Below are positions 8,700 through 17,085 of a stretch of DNA of 35,549 bases, piece after piece. The position numbers and the translations under genes are program-made. The notes beneath the pieces were generated by a model. That model saw only the letters and a list, made by a program, of their open reading frames with translations. It was not told where the DNA came from and did not search any database. The stretch is from Acidobacteriota bacterium (GTDB lineage Bacteria > Acidobacteriota > Terriglobia > Acidiferrales > UBA7541), in the NCBI GenBank assembly GCA_013289695.1, contig JABCZK010000046.1, positions 1 to 35,549 of the forward strand, read 5' to 3'. Every line of letters starts with the position of its first letter. Within the stretch, counting starts at the first letter, position 1.

Positions 8700-8727
8700 T
8701 TTGACTGCAATGTTACTGGCGTGTTAC
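8700..8727 (-). promoter_or_regulatory. Putative Pho box upstream of pstS
   Basis: Read on the coding (minus) strand there are two identical GTAACA half-sites exactly 11 bases apart (plus-strand TGTTAC at 8711-8716 and 8722-8727). A third, weaker one (GTCAAA, plus TTTGAC at 8700-8705) follows at the same period. Tandem half-sites with an 11-bp helical period are what OmpR/PhoB-family regulators bind, and TT(A/C/T)ACA repeats are the known Bacillus PhoP form. The site is well placed to activate pstS. Assignment to the PhoB encoded at 11989-12684 is inferred; a matching repeat lies upstream of that gene. Confidence 0.6.
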
Positions 8728-8768
8728 ATCGACGCGAATTGGGAGTGAAATAAGCGCGGGCTATTCCC

Positions 8769-8790
8769 AAAAAAGGGGAGGCGCAGCCCC
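8769..8790 (-). terminator. Possible rho-independent terminator after phoU2
   Basis: On the minus strand a short GC-rich hairpin (GGGGC...GCCTCCCC region, 8775-8790) is followed immediately by six T residues (plus-strand A-run 8769-8774). It lies between phoU2 and pstS, so it could end the phoU2 message and leave pstS to its own promoter. The stem is short and imperfect, hence the low score. The rest of the 8673-9014 gap contains the pstS promoter region and nothing else recognisable. Confidence 0.4.
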
Positions 8791-9014
8791 GGGGGTGTGG
8801 TCGGGCCGCGCCTCGCGGGTGGTTGGGACGTGGTGTGCTGCTTCCGGCGCTACGTGGTGCAGCGCAGGAACTTGTTGACGCTGAATTCGGTTGCCGCCGG
8901 TTTCCGCAGGGGAAAGCGAACTGCTAGAGCGACGGTGCCACGATGTGGCTTCCAACCCGTAATGATGCTAAATGGAACACTTGAACCGCAGATGACCGCG
9001 CCGTGAAATATCGA

Positions 9015-9731
9015 TTACTCCGCCGCAGATGAGGCGGGGCCGCCGGCATTGAGTTCCATCTGCTTGGCGCGGCCGTGGCGAACTTCCAAACCGCGCACCC
9101 AGAACAAAATGTCCTCGGCGATGTTGGTGGCGTGGTCGGCGATGCGCTCAAGATGGCGGGAGGCGAGGACGTAATGGAGATTGGGCGCGGCGAGCGCGGG
9201 ATTTTCGGTCATGCCCGCGAGCAGAGCTTCGAATACCTGATCGCGATATTGGTCAACGACATCGTCGCTTTCGAGGACCTGGGTGGCTAAGTCCACATTT
9301 TGATAGATGAGCGCACCGAGGCATTTGGAAACCATGGCGCGGACGGCGGTGGTCATAGGCTCGAGTTCAATGGGGATGTGGACTTCGCCCATTTGGGCGA
9401 GGGAGATGGCGCGTTCGCTGAGATTGACGGCGAGGTCGCCCATGCGCTCGAGATCGTTATTGATTTTCAGAGTGGCGACGATCAGGCGGACATCGGAATC
9501 GAGCATTTCGCCCTGGCGCAACATGCGGATGGCGTGCTCATCTATCAGGATTTCCATTTCGTTGATGCGGGGCTCGGTGAGGAAGACTTCGCTGGCGAGA
9601 CGTTCGTTGCGTTCGAGCAGGGCCCAGAGAGCGCGATTGACCGAGGCCTCTACCGTGCGGGCTTGGGAGATCAGGTAATTCACCAGCACACTTTGGAAAA
9701 TTCCCTCCGCACTTGTCTTGGTGGACGCCAC
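9015..9731 (-). CDS. phoU: PhoU-family protein (second copy)
   Basis: This 238-residue PhoU paralogue has two three-helix repeats carrying E-R-M-G-D-L-A-V-N-L-S-E and E-R-I-A-D-H-A-T-N-I-A-E-D-I-L-F-W motifs. It diverges clearly from the copy at 4102-4767. The start is taken at the GTG at 9731 because a perfect AGGAGG (revcomp of 9740-9745) lies eight bases upstream. The open frame continues to 9887, but that part looks non-coding. It sits between phoR and pstS on the same strand, so each end of the pst locus has its own PhoU. The exact division of labour is unknown; family knowledge suggests one may gate PhoR and the other the transporter. Confidence 0.9.
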   Translation of the reverse strand: MASTKTSAEGIFQSVLVNYLISQARTVEASVNRALWALLERNERLASEVFLTEPRINEMEILIDEHAIRMLRQGEMLDSDVRLIVATLKINNDLERMGDLAVNLSERAISLAQMGEVHIPIELEPMTTAVRAMVSKCLGALIYQNVDLATQVLESDDVVDQYRDQVFEALLAGMTENPALAAPNLHYVLASRHLERIADHATNIAEDILFWVRGLEVRHGRAKQMELNAGGPASSAAE

Positions 9732-9885
9732 TTTGGGAGCCTCCTGTGGGCTTTGAGCTGCTTTAGTAGCGGCGTTTACAGGATGGGCGGGGCAGATTGC
9801 AAGAGCATGAAACGAAAGTGAATATTCAAAGAGCGGGGGAATCGGGAACTGTGCTTGGGGAGTCACCCGCAGCTGACATCCTGGC

Positions 9886-10205
9886 AAGCTGCGGCGGGCG
9901 ATTCACAAGCAGCGCCCCTACCGGCCGACATAAATTCTCGGATAACACTCCAGCGGGGCTGGCGGCTTGAAACTTTAGGAGCGGGCATGGCATGCGGTGC
10001 ACCTACTTAGCAGTGCTGAAAGCTGAGATTGTTAGCGGGAAGCAGGCGAGGCAAGCCTCGCCTGGCACGCTTTGTCGCCGGACATCGCACCTGGGCGAAA
10101 GCGGCGGCAAGCCGCCGCACTCCATATAAGGCTTGCCAGGCAGCGATTGCGCGGGGATTGCGGGGCGCTGCAAAAAACGCCATTCAGGAGAATGGCGTTC
10201 CAGGG
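9886..10205. repeat. Hairpin-repeat spacer between phoR and phoU2
   Basis: The 483-base gap between phoU2 and phoR (9732-10214) has no gene. It contains AGGCGAGGC-aa-GCCTCGCCT (10044-10063), GCGGCGGC-aa-GCCGCCGC (10101-10118) and AACGCCATTC/GAATGGCGTT (10176-10199). The last is a relative of the hairpins at 3184-3207 and 4003-4026, down to the trailing GGCGTTCC(C)AGGGG. The AGCAGCGCCCCTACC word near 9910 echoes 3798-3813. Downstream of phoR on the minus strand, the 10176-10199 hairpin could also act as a transcription stop. Confidence 0.65.
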
Positions 10206-10214
10206 GACGGCAGG

Positions 10215-12026
10215 CTAGGCGTCTAGGGGGAGGGAGAAGGAAAATTTGGAGCCTTGGCCTACTGTGCTTTCTACCCAGAGTTTGCCGCCGTGGGCTTCGA
10301 CGATGTGTTTGGCGATGGAGAGGCCTAGGCCGGTGCCACCGGCCTCGCGGGAGCGTGCGGCGTCCACGCGGTAGAAGCGTTCGAAGATGCGTTCGGCATC
10401 CGCGAGGGGAATACCGATGCCGGTGTCGGCGACGGTGACGACGGCTTCGCGCGGGCCGGCGGTGGCGACGACGGAGATGTGACCGCGCGCGGGAGTGTAC
10501 TGGATGGCGTTGTCGAGGAGATTTTGGAGAACGTCGCGCAGCAGGACGGCATCGCCGCGCACGGCGGGAAGTTGCGGCGGGACTGTGATTTCGAGAGTGA
10601 TTTCCTTGCGGTTGGCCTTGAGCAAAGTGGTTTCGGTGCAGGCTTCGATAAGCTCGAGCAGCGCCACTGAGGAAAATTCCAGTTCCATTTTTCCGGCTTC
10701 GATGCGGGCGAGTTTGAGCAAATCATCGGTGAGGCGGGCGAGACGAATGGCGTGATTGCGAATGATTTCCAGGAAGCGGCGATTGTTTTGGGGATCGTCG
10801 AGGGCGCCGGCGAGCAAGGTTTCTGCAAATCCTTGAATGGCGGTGAGTGGCGTTTTGAATTCATGGGAGACGTTGGCGACGAAATCCTGACGCACGCGCT
10901 CGAGGCGGCGGAGTTCGGTGACATCGTGAAGCACGACGACGGCTCCGGAAGGTTTTCCATCCGGCGTGCGGCCGGATGAGGAGAGATCCAACGCATTTAC
11001 GGGCGCGGCGGTGATGGAAAAACTCTGCGTTTGGGTGATGCCCATGGTGATATCGCTTTGCAGGCCTTCCTCACCGCGCAGAGCGCGACGAATCAAGCCT
11101 ACAAGGTCGGAATTGCGCACCACTTCGATGAGTGGGCGGCCTTCAGCGTTGGCGGGGTCCACATTCAAAATTTCTGAAAACGCGCGATTATAGAAAACGA
11201 GACGTTCTTCGGCGTCAATCACGGCGACGCCTTCGACCATGCTGCGCAGGATGGCGCTGGAGCGGTTGCGTTCGCCGCTCAGCAGGCGGATTTCGCGGTC
11301 GAGGCGCGCGGCGGTCTGGTTGAGCGAGTCGGCGAGATCGGAAAGCTCGTCGCGCGGGCCTTCGCGCAGCAAGGGACGGAAATCACCTTCGGCAATCCGC
11401 TGGGAAAAGCGCTGCAAACGCTGGACGCGCGCGGCGAACATGCGCGCGAAGGCGAAGGAGACCAGACCGCCGACGAACAGCACGACGAAGGTGGCCAAGA
11501 GCAGCCTCTGGCGAAGCTCCACGAGCGAGAGGTCAATTTGCGCAAGGGGCAGGGCCAGGCGGAGTACGATCGGCGCGCTGCCGAGATGGTCGTAACGTTG
11601 CGCGCGGTAAACCAATTCGCGGTCGAGGGTGGCGCTGCGGCGCACGGAGTGCCCTGTTCCGTGGGCGAAGGCATCCTGAATCTCCGGGCGATTGGCGTGG
11701 TTTTCCATTTTTTCGGCGTCGGCTTCGGAATCGGCGAGCACGCGGCCGGTATGGTCCACGATGGTTACGCGCGCGCCACTGTGGGCTGCCCTGCCGGTCC
11801 AGCTGCGAAGGTCGGCGGGGTCGTCCGATAAGGGGGGATTGGCGAGGGTGAGGTTGAGAAGCGAGGCGAGTTGATCGTTGGCGGAGCGGATAGCCTGGCT
11901 GCGGATGACGCGAGCGGAATAAAGGTGCACGGCGAGTAAGACGACGAGAAGCAGGGCGCCATAGGTGAGCCCGAGCTTCCAGAAAAGTCTAGCTCGCACG
12001 GGTTTCGAAGAGGTATCCGGCGCCAC
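10215..12026 (-). CDS. phoR: PhoR-type phosphate sensor histidine kinase
   Basis: This 603-residue membrane kinase starts with a first helix at about 16-38 and an extracytoplasmic domain of about 40-168. The second helix (about 173-197) is followed by HAMP (about 198-250), a PAS domain (about 255-375) and HisKA with the phospho-accepting histidine 388 in N-V-S-H-E-F-K-T-P. The ATPase domain has N-box D-N-A-I-Q-Y-T, G1 D-T-G-I-G-I and G2 [10 protein letters not shown]. This is the layout of PhoR with an added periplasmic domain, as in Gram-positive PhoR. The gene overlaps the 3' end of phoB by 38 bases from the GTG at 12026, or by 11 from another GTG at 11999; neither has an obvious Shine-Dalgarno sequence. 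It is expected to phosphorylate the response regulator encoded just upstream under phosphate limitation. Confidence 0.92.
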   Translation of the reverse strand: MAPDTSSKPVRARLFWKLGLTYGALLLVVLLAVHLYSARVIRSQAIRSANDQLASLLNLTLANPPLSDDPADLRSWTGRAAHSGARVTIVDHTGRVLADSEADAEKMENHANRPEIQDAFAHGTGHSVRRSATLDRELVYRAQRYDHLGSAPIVLRLALPLAQIDLSLVELRQRLLLATFVVLFVGGLVSFAFARMFAARVQRLQRFSQRIAEGDFRPLLREGPRDELSDLADSLNQTAARLDREIRLLSGERNRSSAILRSMVEGVAVIDAEERLVFYNRAFSEILNVDPANAEGRPLIEVVRNSDLVGLIRRALRGEEGLQSDITMGITQTQSFSITAAPVNALDLSSSGRTPDGKPSGAVVVLHDVTELRRLERVRQDFVANVSHEFKTPLTAIQGFAETLLAGALDDPQNNRRFLEIIRNHAIRLARLTDDLLKLARIEAGKMELEFSSVALLELIEACTETTLLKANRKEITLEITVPPQLPAVRGDAVLLRDVLQNLLDNAIQYTPARGHISVVATAGPREAVVTVADTGIGIPLADAERIFERFYRVDAARSREAGGTGLGLSIAKHIVEAHGGKLWVESTVGQGSKFSFSLPLDA

Positions 12027-12684
12027 GAATGGTTTTCATGAACACGGGGTGCTGCGGGTCCAGCTCGATTTTCTCGCGCAAGCGGCGAACGTACACATCC
12101 ACGCTGCGCGGAGTGACGAAACGCTCGGTGCCCCAGACGGCATCGAGCAGTTGATCGCGAGTGAAGACGCGATTGGGGCGGGCCGCAAGAAAATAGAGCA
12201 GGCGAAATTCCAGGGTGCTCATGGGAACGGGCTTGCCGGTGCGCGTGACGCGGTAAGCGGCCGGATCAATGCGCAGCGCGCCGATTTCGACGGGCTTTTC
12301 CGAGGGAGTTCCGGGTTCGGCGCGGCGCAACAGCGCCTTCACCCGTGCGACGAGTTCGCGGGGGCTGAAGGGTTTGGTGACGTAGTCGTCGGCGCCGAGT
12401 TCCAGACCTACGACGCGATCAGCTTCTTCGCCCTTGGCGGTGAGGATGAGGATTGGAATCCTGTTGAGCGTGACTTCTTTGCGGACTTCCTTGCAGATTT
12501 CCAGACCGGAAAGTTTCGGCAACATCAGATCGAGGACCAGGAGATCGGGCGCAGCCTTGCGGATTTGCGCGAGACCGGTCGAGCCATCGCCGCTGGAGGT
12601 GACCTGGTAACCGTCCTTCTCCAGGTTGTAGCGCACCAACTCTACGATGTCTTTATCGTCTTCGATAACCAGAATACGTTTCAT
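11989..12684 (-). CDS. phoB: PhoB-type response regulator
   Basis: This 231-residue OmpR/PhoB-family regulator has a receiver domain (1-120) with the acidic pair D9/D10, phospho-acceptor D52 in L-V-L-D-L-M-L-P and the conserved lysine in [12 protein letters not shown] winged-helix DNA-binding domain follows (about 130-228), with [14 protein letters not shown] and the [11 protein letters not shown] recognition helix. The start at 12684 gives the canonical [10 protein letters not shown]; the longer frame to 12774 lacks support. It overlaps phoR and should form one unit with it. It is the presumed binder of the tandem repeats at 8700-8727 and 12768-12794. Confidence 0.93.
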   Translation of the reverse strand: MKRILVIEDDKDIVELVRYNLEKDGYQVTSSGDGSTGLAQIRKAAPDLLVLDLMLPKLSGLEICKEVRKEVTLNRIPILILTAKGEEADRVVGLELGADDYVTKPFSPRELVARVKALLRRAEPGTPSEKPVEIGALRIDPAAYRVTRTGKPVPMSTLEFRLLYFLAARPNRVFTRDQLLDAVWGTERFVTPRSVDVYVRRLREKIELDPQHPVFMKTIRGAGYLFETRAS

Positions 12685-12767
12685 TTGGGTGATTTCTCGG
12701 TGAACGCAGACAAGATACGGGAAAGCGGCCCTCGGAAGCAAGGAGTAGAGGAGGGTACGTGGATTTT

Positions 12768-12794
12768 TTAACACAGTATTAACAACGTGTCACA
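12768..12794 (+). promoter_or_regulatory. Putative Pho box upstream of phoB
   Basis: Read on the plus strand: TTAACA (12768-12773), TTAACA (12779-12784, period 11) and GTCACA (12789-12794, period 10). It resembles the pstS site (GTAACA, GTAACA, GTCAAA) and the known TT(A/C/T)ACA PhoP-box repeats. It lies 84-110 bases upstream of the phoB start but reads toward the truncated AAA+ gene, the opposite orientation relative to phoB from that of the pstS site. Autoregulation of phoB is the likely role (inferred). Confidence 0.55.
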
Positions 12795-13006
12795 TCGGGA
12801 CGGCGCGTTCCGGTTGAAACATCAATTCCGCTTTCGGTTCGCGGAGCCCTGCCTGAGAGGTCTCTCATTCCACTGATTACAGGTGTGTTGGTGAGGACTC
12901 TAGGAGTGCACTTTGGCCGCACGTTTGCAGGTCTATTAGCGGCGCGGTTCGAGGTCGTGAACGCGCGATTGGGGAGGGCCGGGAGGCCGGCGGGAGGGAC
13001 AGCACA

Positions 13007-13804
13007 ATGGACGCCGCTGTAGAACGCCAATTGGATCCGGCACGCCGGAGTACTGAGTCGCGGGATTTTGAGGCAGGGTTGCGGCGGAAGATTGTGGCGC
13101 AGGACGAAGCAGTGCAAGCGGTGGTGGACTTGTACCAGGTGTTTCGCGCCGGGTTGAATTCGCCGGGACGGCCGGTGGGGAATTTGCTGTTTTTGGGGCC
13201 GACGGGCGCGGGGAAGACGCGCGTCGTCGAGGCTACGGCCGAAGTGCTGTATGGCGATCCGCGCGCTGGGATCAAGTTGGATTGCGCGGAGTTCCGGCAC
13301 TCGCACGAGATTGCAAAATTGATTGGATCGCCTCCGGGATATTTGGGCCACCGCGAAACGCATCCGCTGATCACGCAGGAAGCGCTGGCGCAGTACCACA
13401 CCGAGAAGCTCGAAATTTCATTTTTGTTGTTTGACGAAATCGAGAAGGCTTCGGATGCGTTGTGGCAGTTGTTGCTCGGAATTCTGGACAAGGCCACGCT
13501 TACGCTTGGAGACAACCGGCGAGTGGATTTGTTGCAGACGATGATTTTCATGACGTCGAACTTGGGCGGAGTGGAGATTACCGAGCTGATGACCGGCGGG
13601 CTGGGATTTGCGACGCTGCAACGCGCGGAAACCAAGGCAGGCCTGGACGAGAAGGTGGAGAACACCGCGTCGGAGGCTGCGCAGAGGAAATTCGCGCCGG
13701 AGTTCATGAACCGCGTTGACAAGGTGGTGGTGTTCCACCCGTTGCGTTCGGCGCAGCTGGAACAAATTATGGAAATTGAACTCGGCCTGCGTACGGCCTT
13801 ATGA
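13007..13804 (+). CDS. Clp-type AAA+ ATPase, C-terminally truncated
   Basis: This 265-residue protein is an AAA_2 (ClpA/ClpB D2-like) ATPase module. Walker A G-P-T-G-A-G-K-T is at about 66-73. The pore-type loop segment G-S-P-P-G-Y-L-G-H is followed by Walker B L-L-F-D-E-I-E-K-A, sensor-1 region F-M-T-S-N-L-G and the arginine-finger region F-M-N-R-V-D-K. GGGAGGG lies upstream of the ATG. Single-module relatives I recall from Acidobacteriota continue for roughly 100 more residues with the Clp C-terminal (sensor-2, G-A-R) domain. Here the frame breaks off after E-L-G-L-R-T-A-L at a junction with GGDEF sequence. The C-terminal domain needed for oligomerisation is therefore missing and the product is probably non-functional or altered. 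Confidence 0.75.
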   Translation: MDAAVERQLDPARRSTESRDFEAGLRRKIVAQDEAVQAVVDLYQVFRAGLNSPGRPVGNLLFLGPTGAGKTRVVEATAEVLYGDPRAGIKLDCAEFRHSHEIAKLIGSPPGYLGHRETHPLITQEALAQYHTEKLEISFLLFDEIEKASDALWQLLLGILDKATLTLGDNRRVDLLQTMIFMTSNLGGVEITELMTGGLGFATLQRAETKAGLDEKVENTASEAAQRKFAPEFMNRVDKVVVFHPLRSAQLEQIMEIELGLRTAL

Positions 13805-14270
13805 TTCCGTAGGGCGCTGTGGCGGCGAGGAATTCCCGATCGTGGTGCCTTCTTCCGACGCGATGGGCACGATGGGACTAGCGGAAGGAATGCAGCATGC
13901 GATTGAAGCCAAGCCGATGATGGCGAACTCGATTCCCATTGCGGTGACTGCGAGTTTCGGAGTTACCGCGAGTGTTGACAAGTCTCGACTGGATCCGCAG
14001 GAGATCTTGCAGCTTGCCGATGCCGCGCTGAATCGCGCGAAAGCGCGTGGACGAAACCGTACGGAGCTAGCGCGGGCGGAGGACTTGGCTGCGAGAGTTC
14101 CTGATTCTCCCGACACGGTGGAGCAGAAGACGACTCCTCGTTGCGGCGCGAGCCAAGGAATTCGGTTTGAACTTTCGCAGCTGCGAAACCAGCCCGCGGG
14201 CGCGGCTTTCCGCGGCACGGCTTTCCGAGTGGCGCGGAGCTTCCCGCCTTTGGCGCGATTCGCTGCCTGA
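13784..14270 (+). pseudogene. GGDEF-domain remnant (C-terminal half of a diguanylate cyclase)
   Basis: In a frame different from the AAA+ gene, sequence from about 13784 reads V-R-P-Y-D-S-V-G-R-C-G-G-E-E-F and continues A-V-T-A-S-F-G-V-T and A-D-A-A-L-N-R-A-K-A-R-G-R-N-R (to about 14065). These are the catalytic GGEEF loop, the central strand and the final helix of a GGDEF domain. The N-terminal half, including the first metal-binding region, is absent, and no start codon or ribosome site precedes it. The tail after about 14090 is unrecognised. It is a relic fused to the AAA+ gene by a deletion or recombination near 13784-13800. Confidence 0.75.
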
Positions 14271-14320
14271 GTTCTGGACCAGCCGCGTGCCAGATACGCC
14301 GGAGGGATTGCTTAAAGAAT

Positions 14321-14821
14321 ATGGCGCGACCGAATCTGTTCGTCGCCGCTTCGAGAATTGAGGCGTCCGCCGAGGAGCTGTTTCGCTGGCACGCGGAGCC
14401 CGGCGCGCTGGAGCGCCTGACGCCTCCGTGGGAAAGGATCGAGATCATCGAGCACTCGCGCGGAATTCGCGATGGCGACAGCGGAGCGATGTGGGTTTAC
14501 CTGGGTCCCTTCCGAATGCGCTGGAGTTTCGAACATCGCGACTACATCGAAGGGCGGCAGTTCCGGGACGTACAGACTTCGGGTCCGTTCCGCCGCTGGG
14601 TGCATACGCATTTATTTACTCCAGAAGGCCCGGAGGCTTGCCGATTGGAGGATCGCATCGAGTACGAGCTTCCCTTCGGTGCGCTGGGATATTTTATTGG
14701 GGGTTGGCTGGTGCGGCGGAAATTAGCACGCGTGTTTGAGTACCGGCACCGAGTGACCGCCGAGGCCATGCGAAAAGCCCGCCTTTCAGAAACCGACGGC
14801 AGGGGCACCCTCGCGCAATGA
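14321..14821 (+). CDS. SRPBCC (START-like) family protein
   Basis: This 166-residue soluble protein has the helix-grip fold pattern. The opening strand F-V-A-A-S-R-I-E-A-S is followed by the helix A-E-E-L-F-R-W-H and the L-E-R-L-T-P-P-W loop, typical of the YfcH-associated or polyketide cyclase-like SRPBCC group. Later strands show G-P-F-R-M-R-W-S-F-E-H and the D-R-I-E-Y-E-L-P-F-G segment, then a C-terminal helix with R-R-K-L-A-R-V-F-E-Y-R-H. In other bacteria this group is found beside, or fused to, YfcH/SulA-like epimerases, which are not present here. Ligand and function are unknown. An AAAGA lies close to the ATG. Confidence 0.75.
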   Translation: MARPNLFVAASRIEASAEELFRWHAEPGALERLTPPWERIEIIEHSRGIRDGDSGAMWVYLGPFRMRWSFEHRDYIEGRQFRDVQTSGPFRRWVHTHLFTPEGPEACRLEDRIEYELPFGALGYFIGGWLVRRKLARVFEYRHRVTAEAMRKARLSETDGRGTLAQ

Positions 14822-15055
14822 TTGCAGTTCGCGCAGATCTAGGGGCGGGTCCTAGACTCACCCCTACGGGCCGTAGAAGATGCGAGGAGATTTTGTAAGC
14901 GGCGCGGTGCACCGTACGGTGGCGTATGGTGCATCTCGTCGCGTATTTGCATTCGTACGAGGAAACCGATTCCGTGCGCGGGGGATCTTGGTGTACATTC
15001 TAAGGTGCAAGCGAACCGCACCGAGGAACACCTTGCGCCTCGAAAGGGTCCGGTC
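14822..15055. other. Spacer upstream of citrate synthase
   Basis: No gene is supported. A hairpin TAGGGG...CCCCTA (14840-14866) with an ACGGG tail resembles the GTAGGGGCGC/GCGCCCCTAC repeat at 3785-3812. An in-frame GTG at 15005 could extend citrate synthase by 17 residues. No convincing -35/-10 pair was found, although TGTACATTC (about 14992) is a possible -10 region. Confidence 0.4.
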
Positions 15056-16396
15056 ATGAATCCGACCAAACCAGGATCGGTCGTCAGCAACGAAGCTGCC
15101 GCTGAAACGCGCCGCGAGACGCTGAGCGTCACCGACAACCGTACGGGCCGGCAGTTTGAACTTCCCATAACGAACGAAACGATCAAGGCGCTCGACCTGC
15201 GTCCCATGAAAGTGCACGACGGCGATTTTGGGATGATGAGTTACGATCCGGCGTTCACGAACACGGCTTCGTGCTCAAGCAAGATCACTTATATTGATGG
15301 CGACAAAGGGATTTTGCGCTATCGCGGCTATTCGATCGAAGAGCTGGCGGAAAAAAGCACATACATCGAGACGGCCTACCTGATTCTGTATGGCGAGCTT
15401 CCCACGAAAACGCAGCTGGCGAACTGGTCCTACAACATCACGCATCACACCTTCATCCACGAGAGCATCAAGAAATTCATTGATGGATTTCATTACGATG
15501 CGCACCCGATGGGGATGCTGATTTCCACGGTGGCGGCGCTTTCCACTTTTTATCCGGATGCGAAGGATATTTTCAATCCGGATTCGCGGCGCAAGCAGAC
15601 TTACCGGCTGATCGGAAAGATGCCGACGCTGGCGGCGTTTGCCTACCGGCATACGCTGGGGATGCCGTTCGCTTATCCGGACAACGATCTGAGCTACTGC
15701 GGCAATTTTCTGAACATGCTGTTTCGCACGACGGAGTTGAAGTATCGTCCAAACCCCACGCTGGAACGCGCGCTGGACATTTTGTTCATTTTGCACGCGG
15801 ACCACGAACAGAATTGCTCTTCGACGGCGATGCGCGTGGTGGGCAGCTCGCACGTGGATCCGTATTCGGCGACCGCCGCGGCGACAGCGGCGCTTTACGG
15901 GCCGTTGCACGGCGGAGCCAACGAAGCGGTGCTGCGCATGCTGGTGGAAATCGGGTCGATCAACAACATTCCCGCGTACATCAAGAGCGTAAAGGCGGGA
16001 GAAAAGCTGCTGATGGGATTTGGGCATCGCGTTTACAAGAACTACGATCCGCGGGCGCGCATCGTGAAGCACATTGCTTATGAAGTTTTTGATGTGATGG
16101 GGAAAAACCCGCTGATTGAAATTGCGCTGGAATGCGAGCGGATTGCGCTGGAAGACGAATACTTCGTGAAGCGCAAGCTTTACCCCAATGTGGACTTCTA
16201 TACCGGGTTGATTTATCAATCCATGGGTTTCCCTACCACGATGTTTCCGGTGCTCTTTGCGATTCCGCGGACTTCGGGCTGGATTGCGCAGTGGGAAGAA
16301 ATGCTGCTGGATCCGGAGCAGAAGATTTCGCGTCCGCGGCAGGTTTATTTGGGAGCGGATCTGCGTGGGTATGTTCCGCTGGATAATCGGAAGTGA
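15056..16396 (+). CDS. gltA: Citrate synthase
   Basis: This 446-residue cytosolic enzyme condenses acetyl-CoA and oxaloacetate at entry to the TCA cycle. The order of motifs is that of the large hexameric bacterial type II enzymes: I-T-Y-I-D-G-D-K-G-I-L-R-Y-R-G-Y near the N terminus, D-H-E-Q-N-C-S-S-T (first active-site histidine region), G-P-L-H-G-G-A-N-E (catalytic histidine), G-H-R-V-Y-K-N-Y-D-P-R-A and the aspartate-bearing D-F-Y-T-G-L-I-Y. The ATG at 15056 has AAAGGG upstream and is preferred over the GTG at 15005. The gene appears monocistronic, with a 270-base gap to the next gene. Confidence 0.95.
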   Translation: MNPTKPGSVVSNEAAAETRRETLSVTDNRTGRQFELPITNETIKALDLRPMKVHDGDFGMMSYDPAFTNTASCSSKITYIDGDKGILRYRGYSIEELAEKSTYIETAYLILYGELPTKTQLANWSYNITHHTFIHESIKKFIDGFHYDAHPMGMLISTVAALSTFYPDAKDIFNPDSRRKQTYRLIGKMPTLAAFAYRHTLGMPFAYPDNDLSYCGNFLNMLFRTTELKYRPNPTLERALDILFILHADHEQNCSSTAMRVVGSSHVDPYSATAAATAALYGPLHGGANEAVLRMLVEIGSINNIPAYIKSVKAGEKLLMGFGHRVYKNYDPRARIVKHIAYEVFDVMGKNPLIEIALECERIALEDEYFVKRKLYPNVDFYTGLIYQSMGFPTTMFPVLFAIPRTSGWIAQWEEMLLDPEQKISRPRQVYLGADLRGYVPLDNRK

Positions 16397-16666
16397 TGCG
16401 GGTTCGACGAAGTCTGTAATCGGTTTGGGAAAAAGGCAGTGGTTCGTGATCAGTGGCTGGTGGCTAGAAACAGCTCCTAAGATAATCGAGTCCGCACCCT
16501 TCAGGACCGACAAAAATTGGCGGGTTGAGACCCCGCAGTTCGGTATCGTTCGGTTCGCGCGCTATTCTCTGCAGAGGGCTCCTCCCCGGAGCCGAAAGCG
16601 GAAAAGTGATTGCATCTGGCGGGATTCTCTGGCAAAACACTCTATCGCCCCCGGGGGGCAATCCTG

Positions 16667-17026
16667 ATGGACATTTCAACGCGCCAGTCTGGAGCAGCCA
16701 CGATTGTGGACGTGGTTGGCGACATCACCCTTTACAATTCGCCGCAGGTGCGGAGAGTGCTGTTGGAACTGCTGAAAGAGAAGAAAACGGCGCGCGTGAT
16801 CGTGAACCTGGAGCGGGTTCGGTATATAGATAGCGCGGGCGTGGCGTCGCTGGTGGAAGGATTGAAGCTGTCGCGGGATCTGAAGAGCACGTTCGCGTTG
16901 TTCGGGTTGAGCCGGACGGCGCGGGAAGTGTTGGAGCTGACTCGGCTGATCAAGGTTTTTGAGGTATATAACAACGAAGAGGAAGCATTGCGCGGCGGCA
17001 GCACCAACGCCGCTCCCGCCAGATAG
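16667..17026 (+). CDS. STAS-domain protein of the MCE lipid transporter (MlaB-like)
   Basis: This 119-residue single STAS domain has the R-Y-I-D-S-A-G-V-A-S-L-V loop carrying the conserved serine. The ATG at 16667 follows a G-rich stretch; upstream residues of the longer frame look non-coding. Sixty bases downstream lies an MlaE permease, then an MlaF ATPase and an MCE protein. In E. coli, MlaB is a STAS protein that binds MlaF and is needed for transporter assembly, so the same role is inferred. The serine loop also resembles anti-anti-sigma proteins, so a partner-switch role cannot be excluded. The 270 bases upstream (16397-16666) contain GATAAT at 16481-16486 as a possible -10, but no good -35. 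Confidence 0.8.
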   Translation: MDISTRQSGAATIVDVVGDITLYNSPQVRRVLLELLKEKKTARVIVNLERVRYIDSAGVASLVEGLKLSRDLKSTFALFGLSRTAREVLELTRLIKVFEVYNNEEEALRGGSTNAAPAR

Positions 17027-17085
17027 GAATTCGGGCGGTCTTTGCGCGGATCCGGTTGTAGAGTTTCACCCGTCTCGACTCACTG

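Noticed and set aside
7641..8753. Long plus-strand open frame (370 codons) opposite pstS
   Set aside because: It is the mirror of a strongly conserved real gene; long antisense frames are common in GC-rich DNA, and similar mirrors occur opposite gltA (15275-16513) and the formamidase (27986-29164).
9886..10205. Hairpin-rich spacer as a possible CRISPR array
   Set aside because: The repeated units are palindromes of different sequence with no regular spacing and no cas genes nearby.
12854..12867. Perfect short palindrome TGAGAG-GT-CTCTCA upstream of the AAA+ gene
   Set aside because: Only 14 bases, unique in the window and not near a clear promoter; too little to call an operator.
14167..14361. 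Open frame between the GGDEF relic and the SRPBCC gene
   Set aside because: No domain recognised, it overlaps both neighbours, and codon pattern does not stand out; probably chance.
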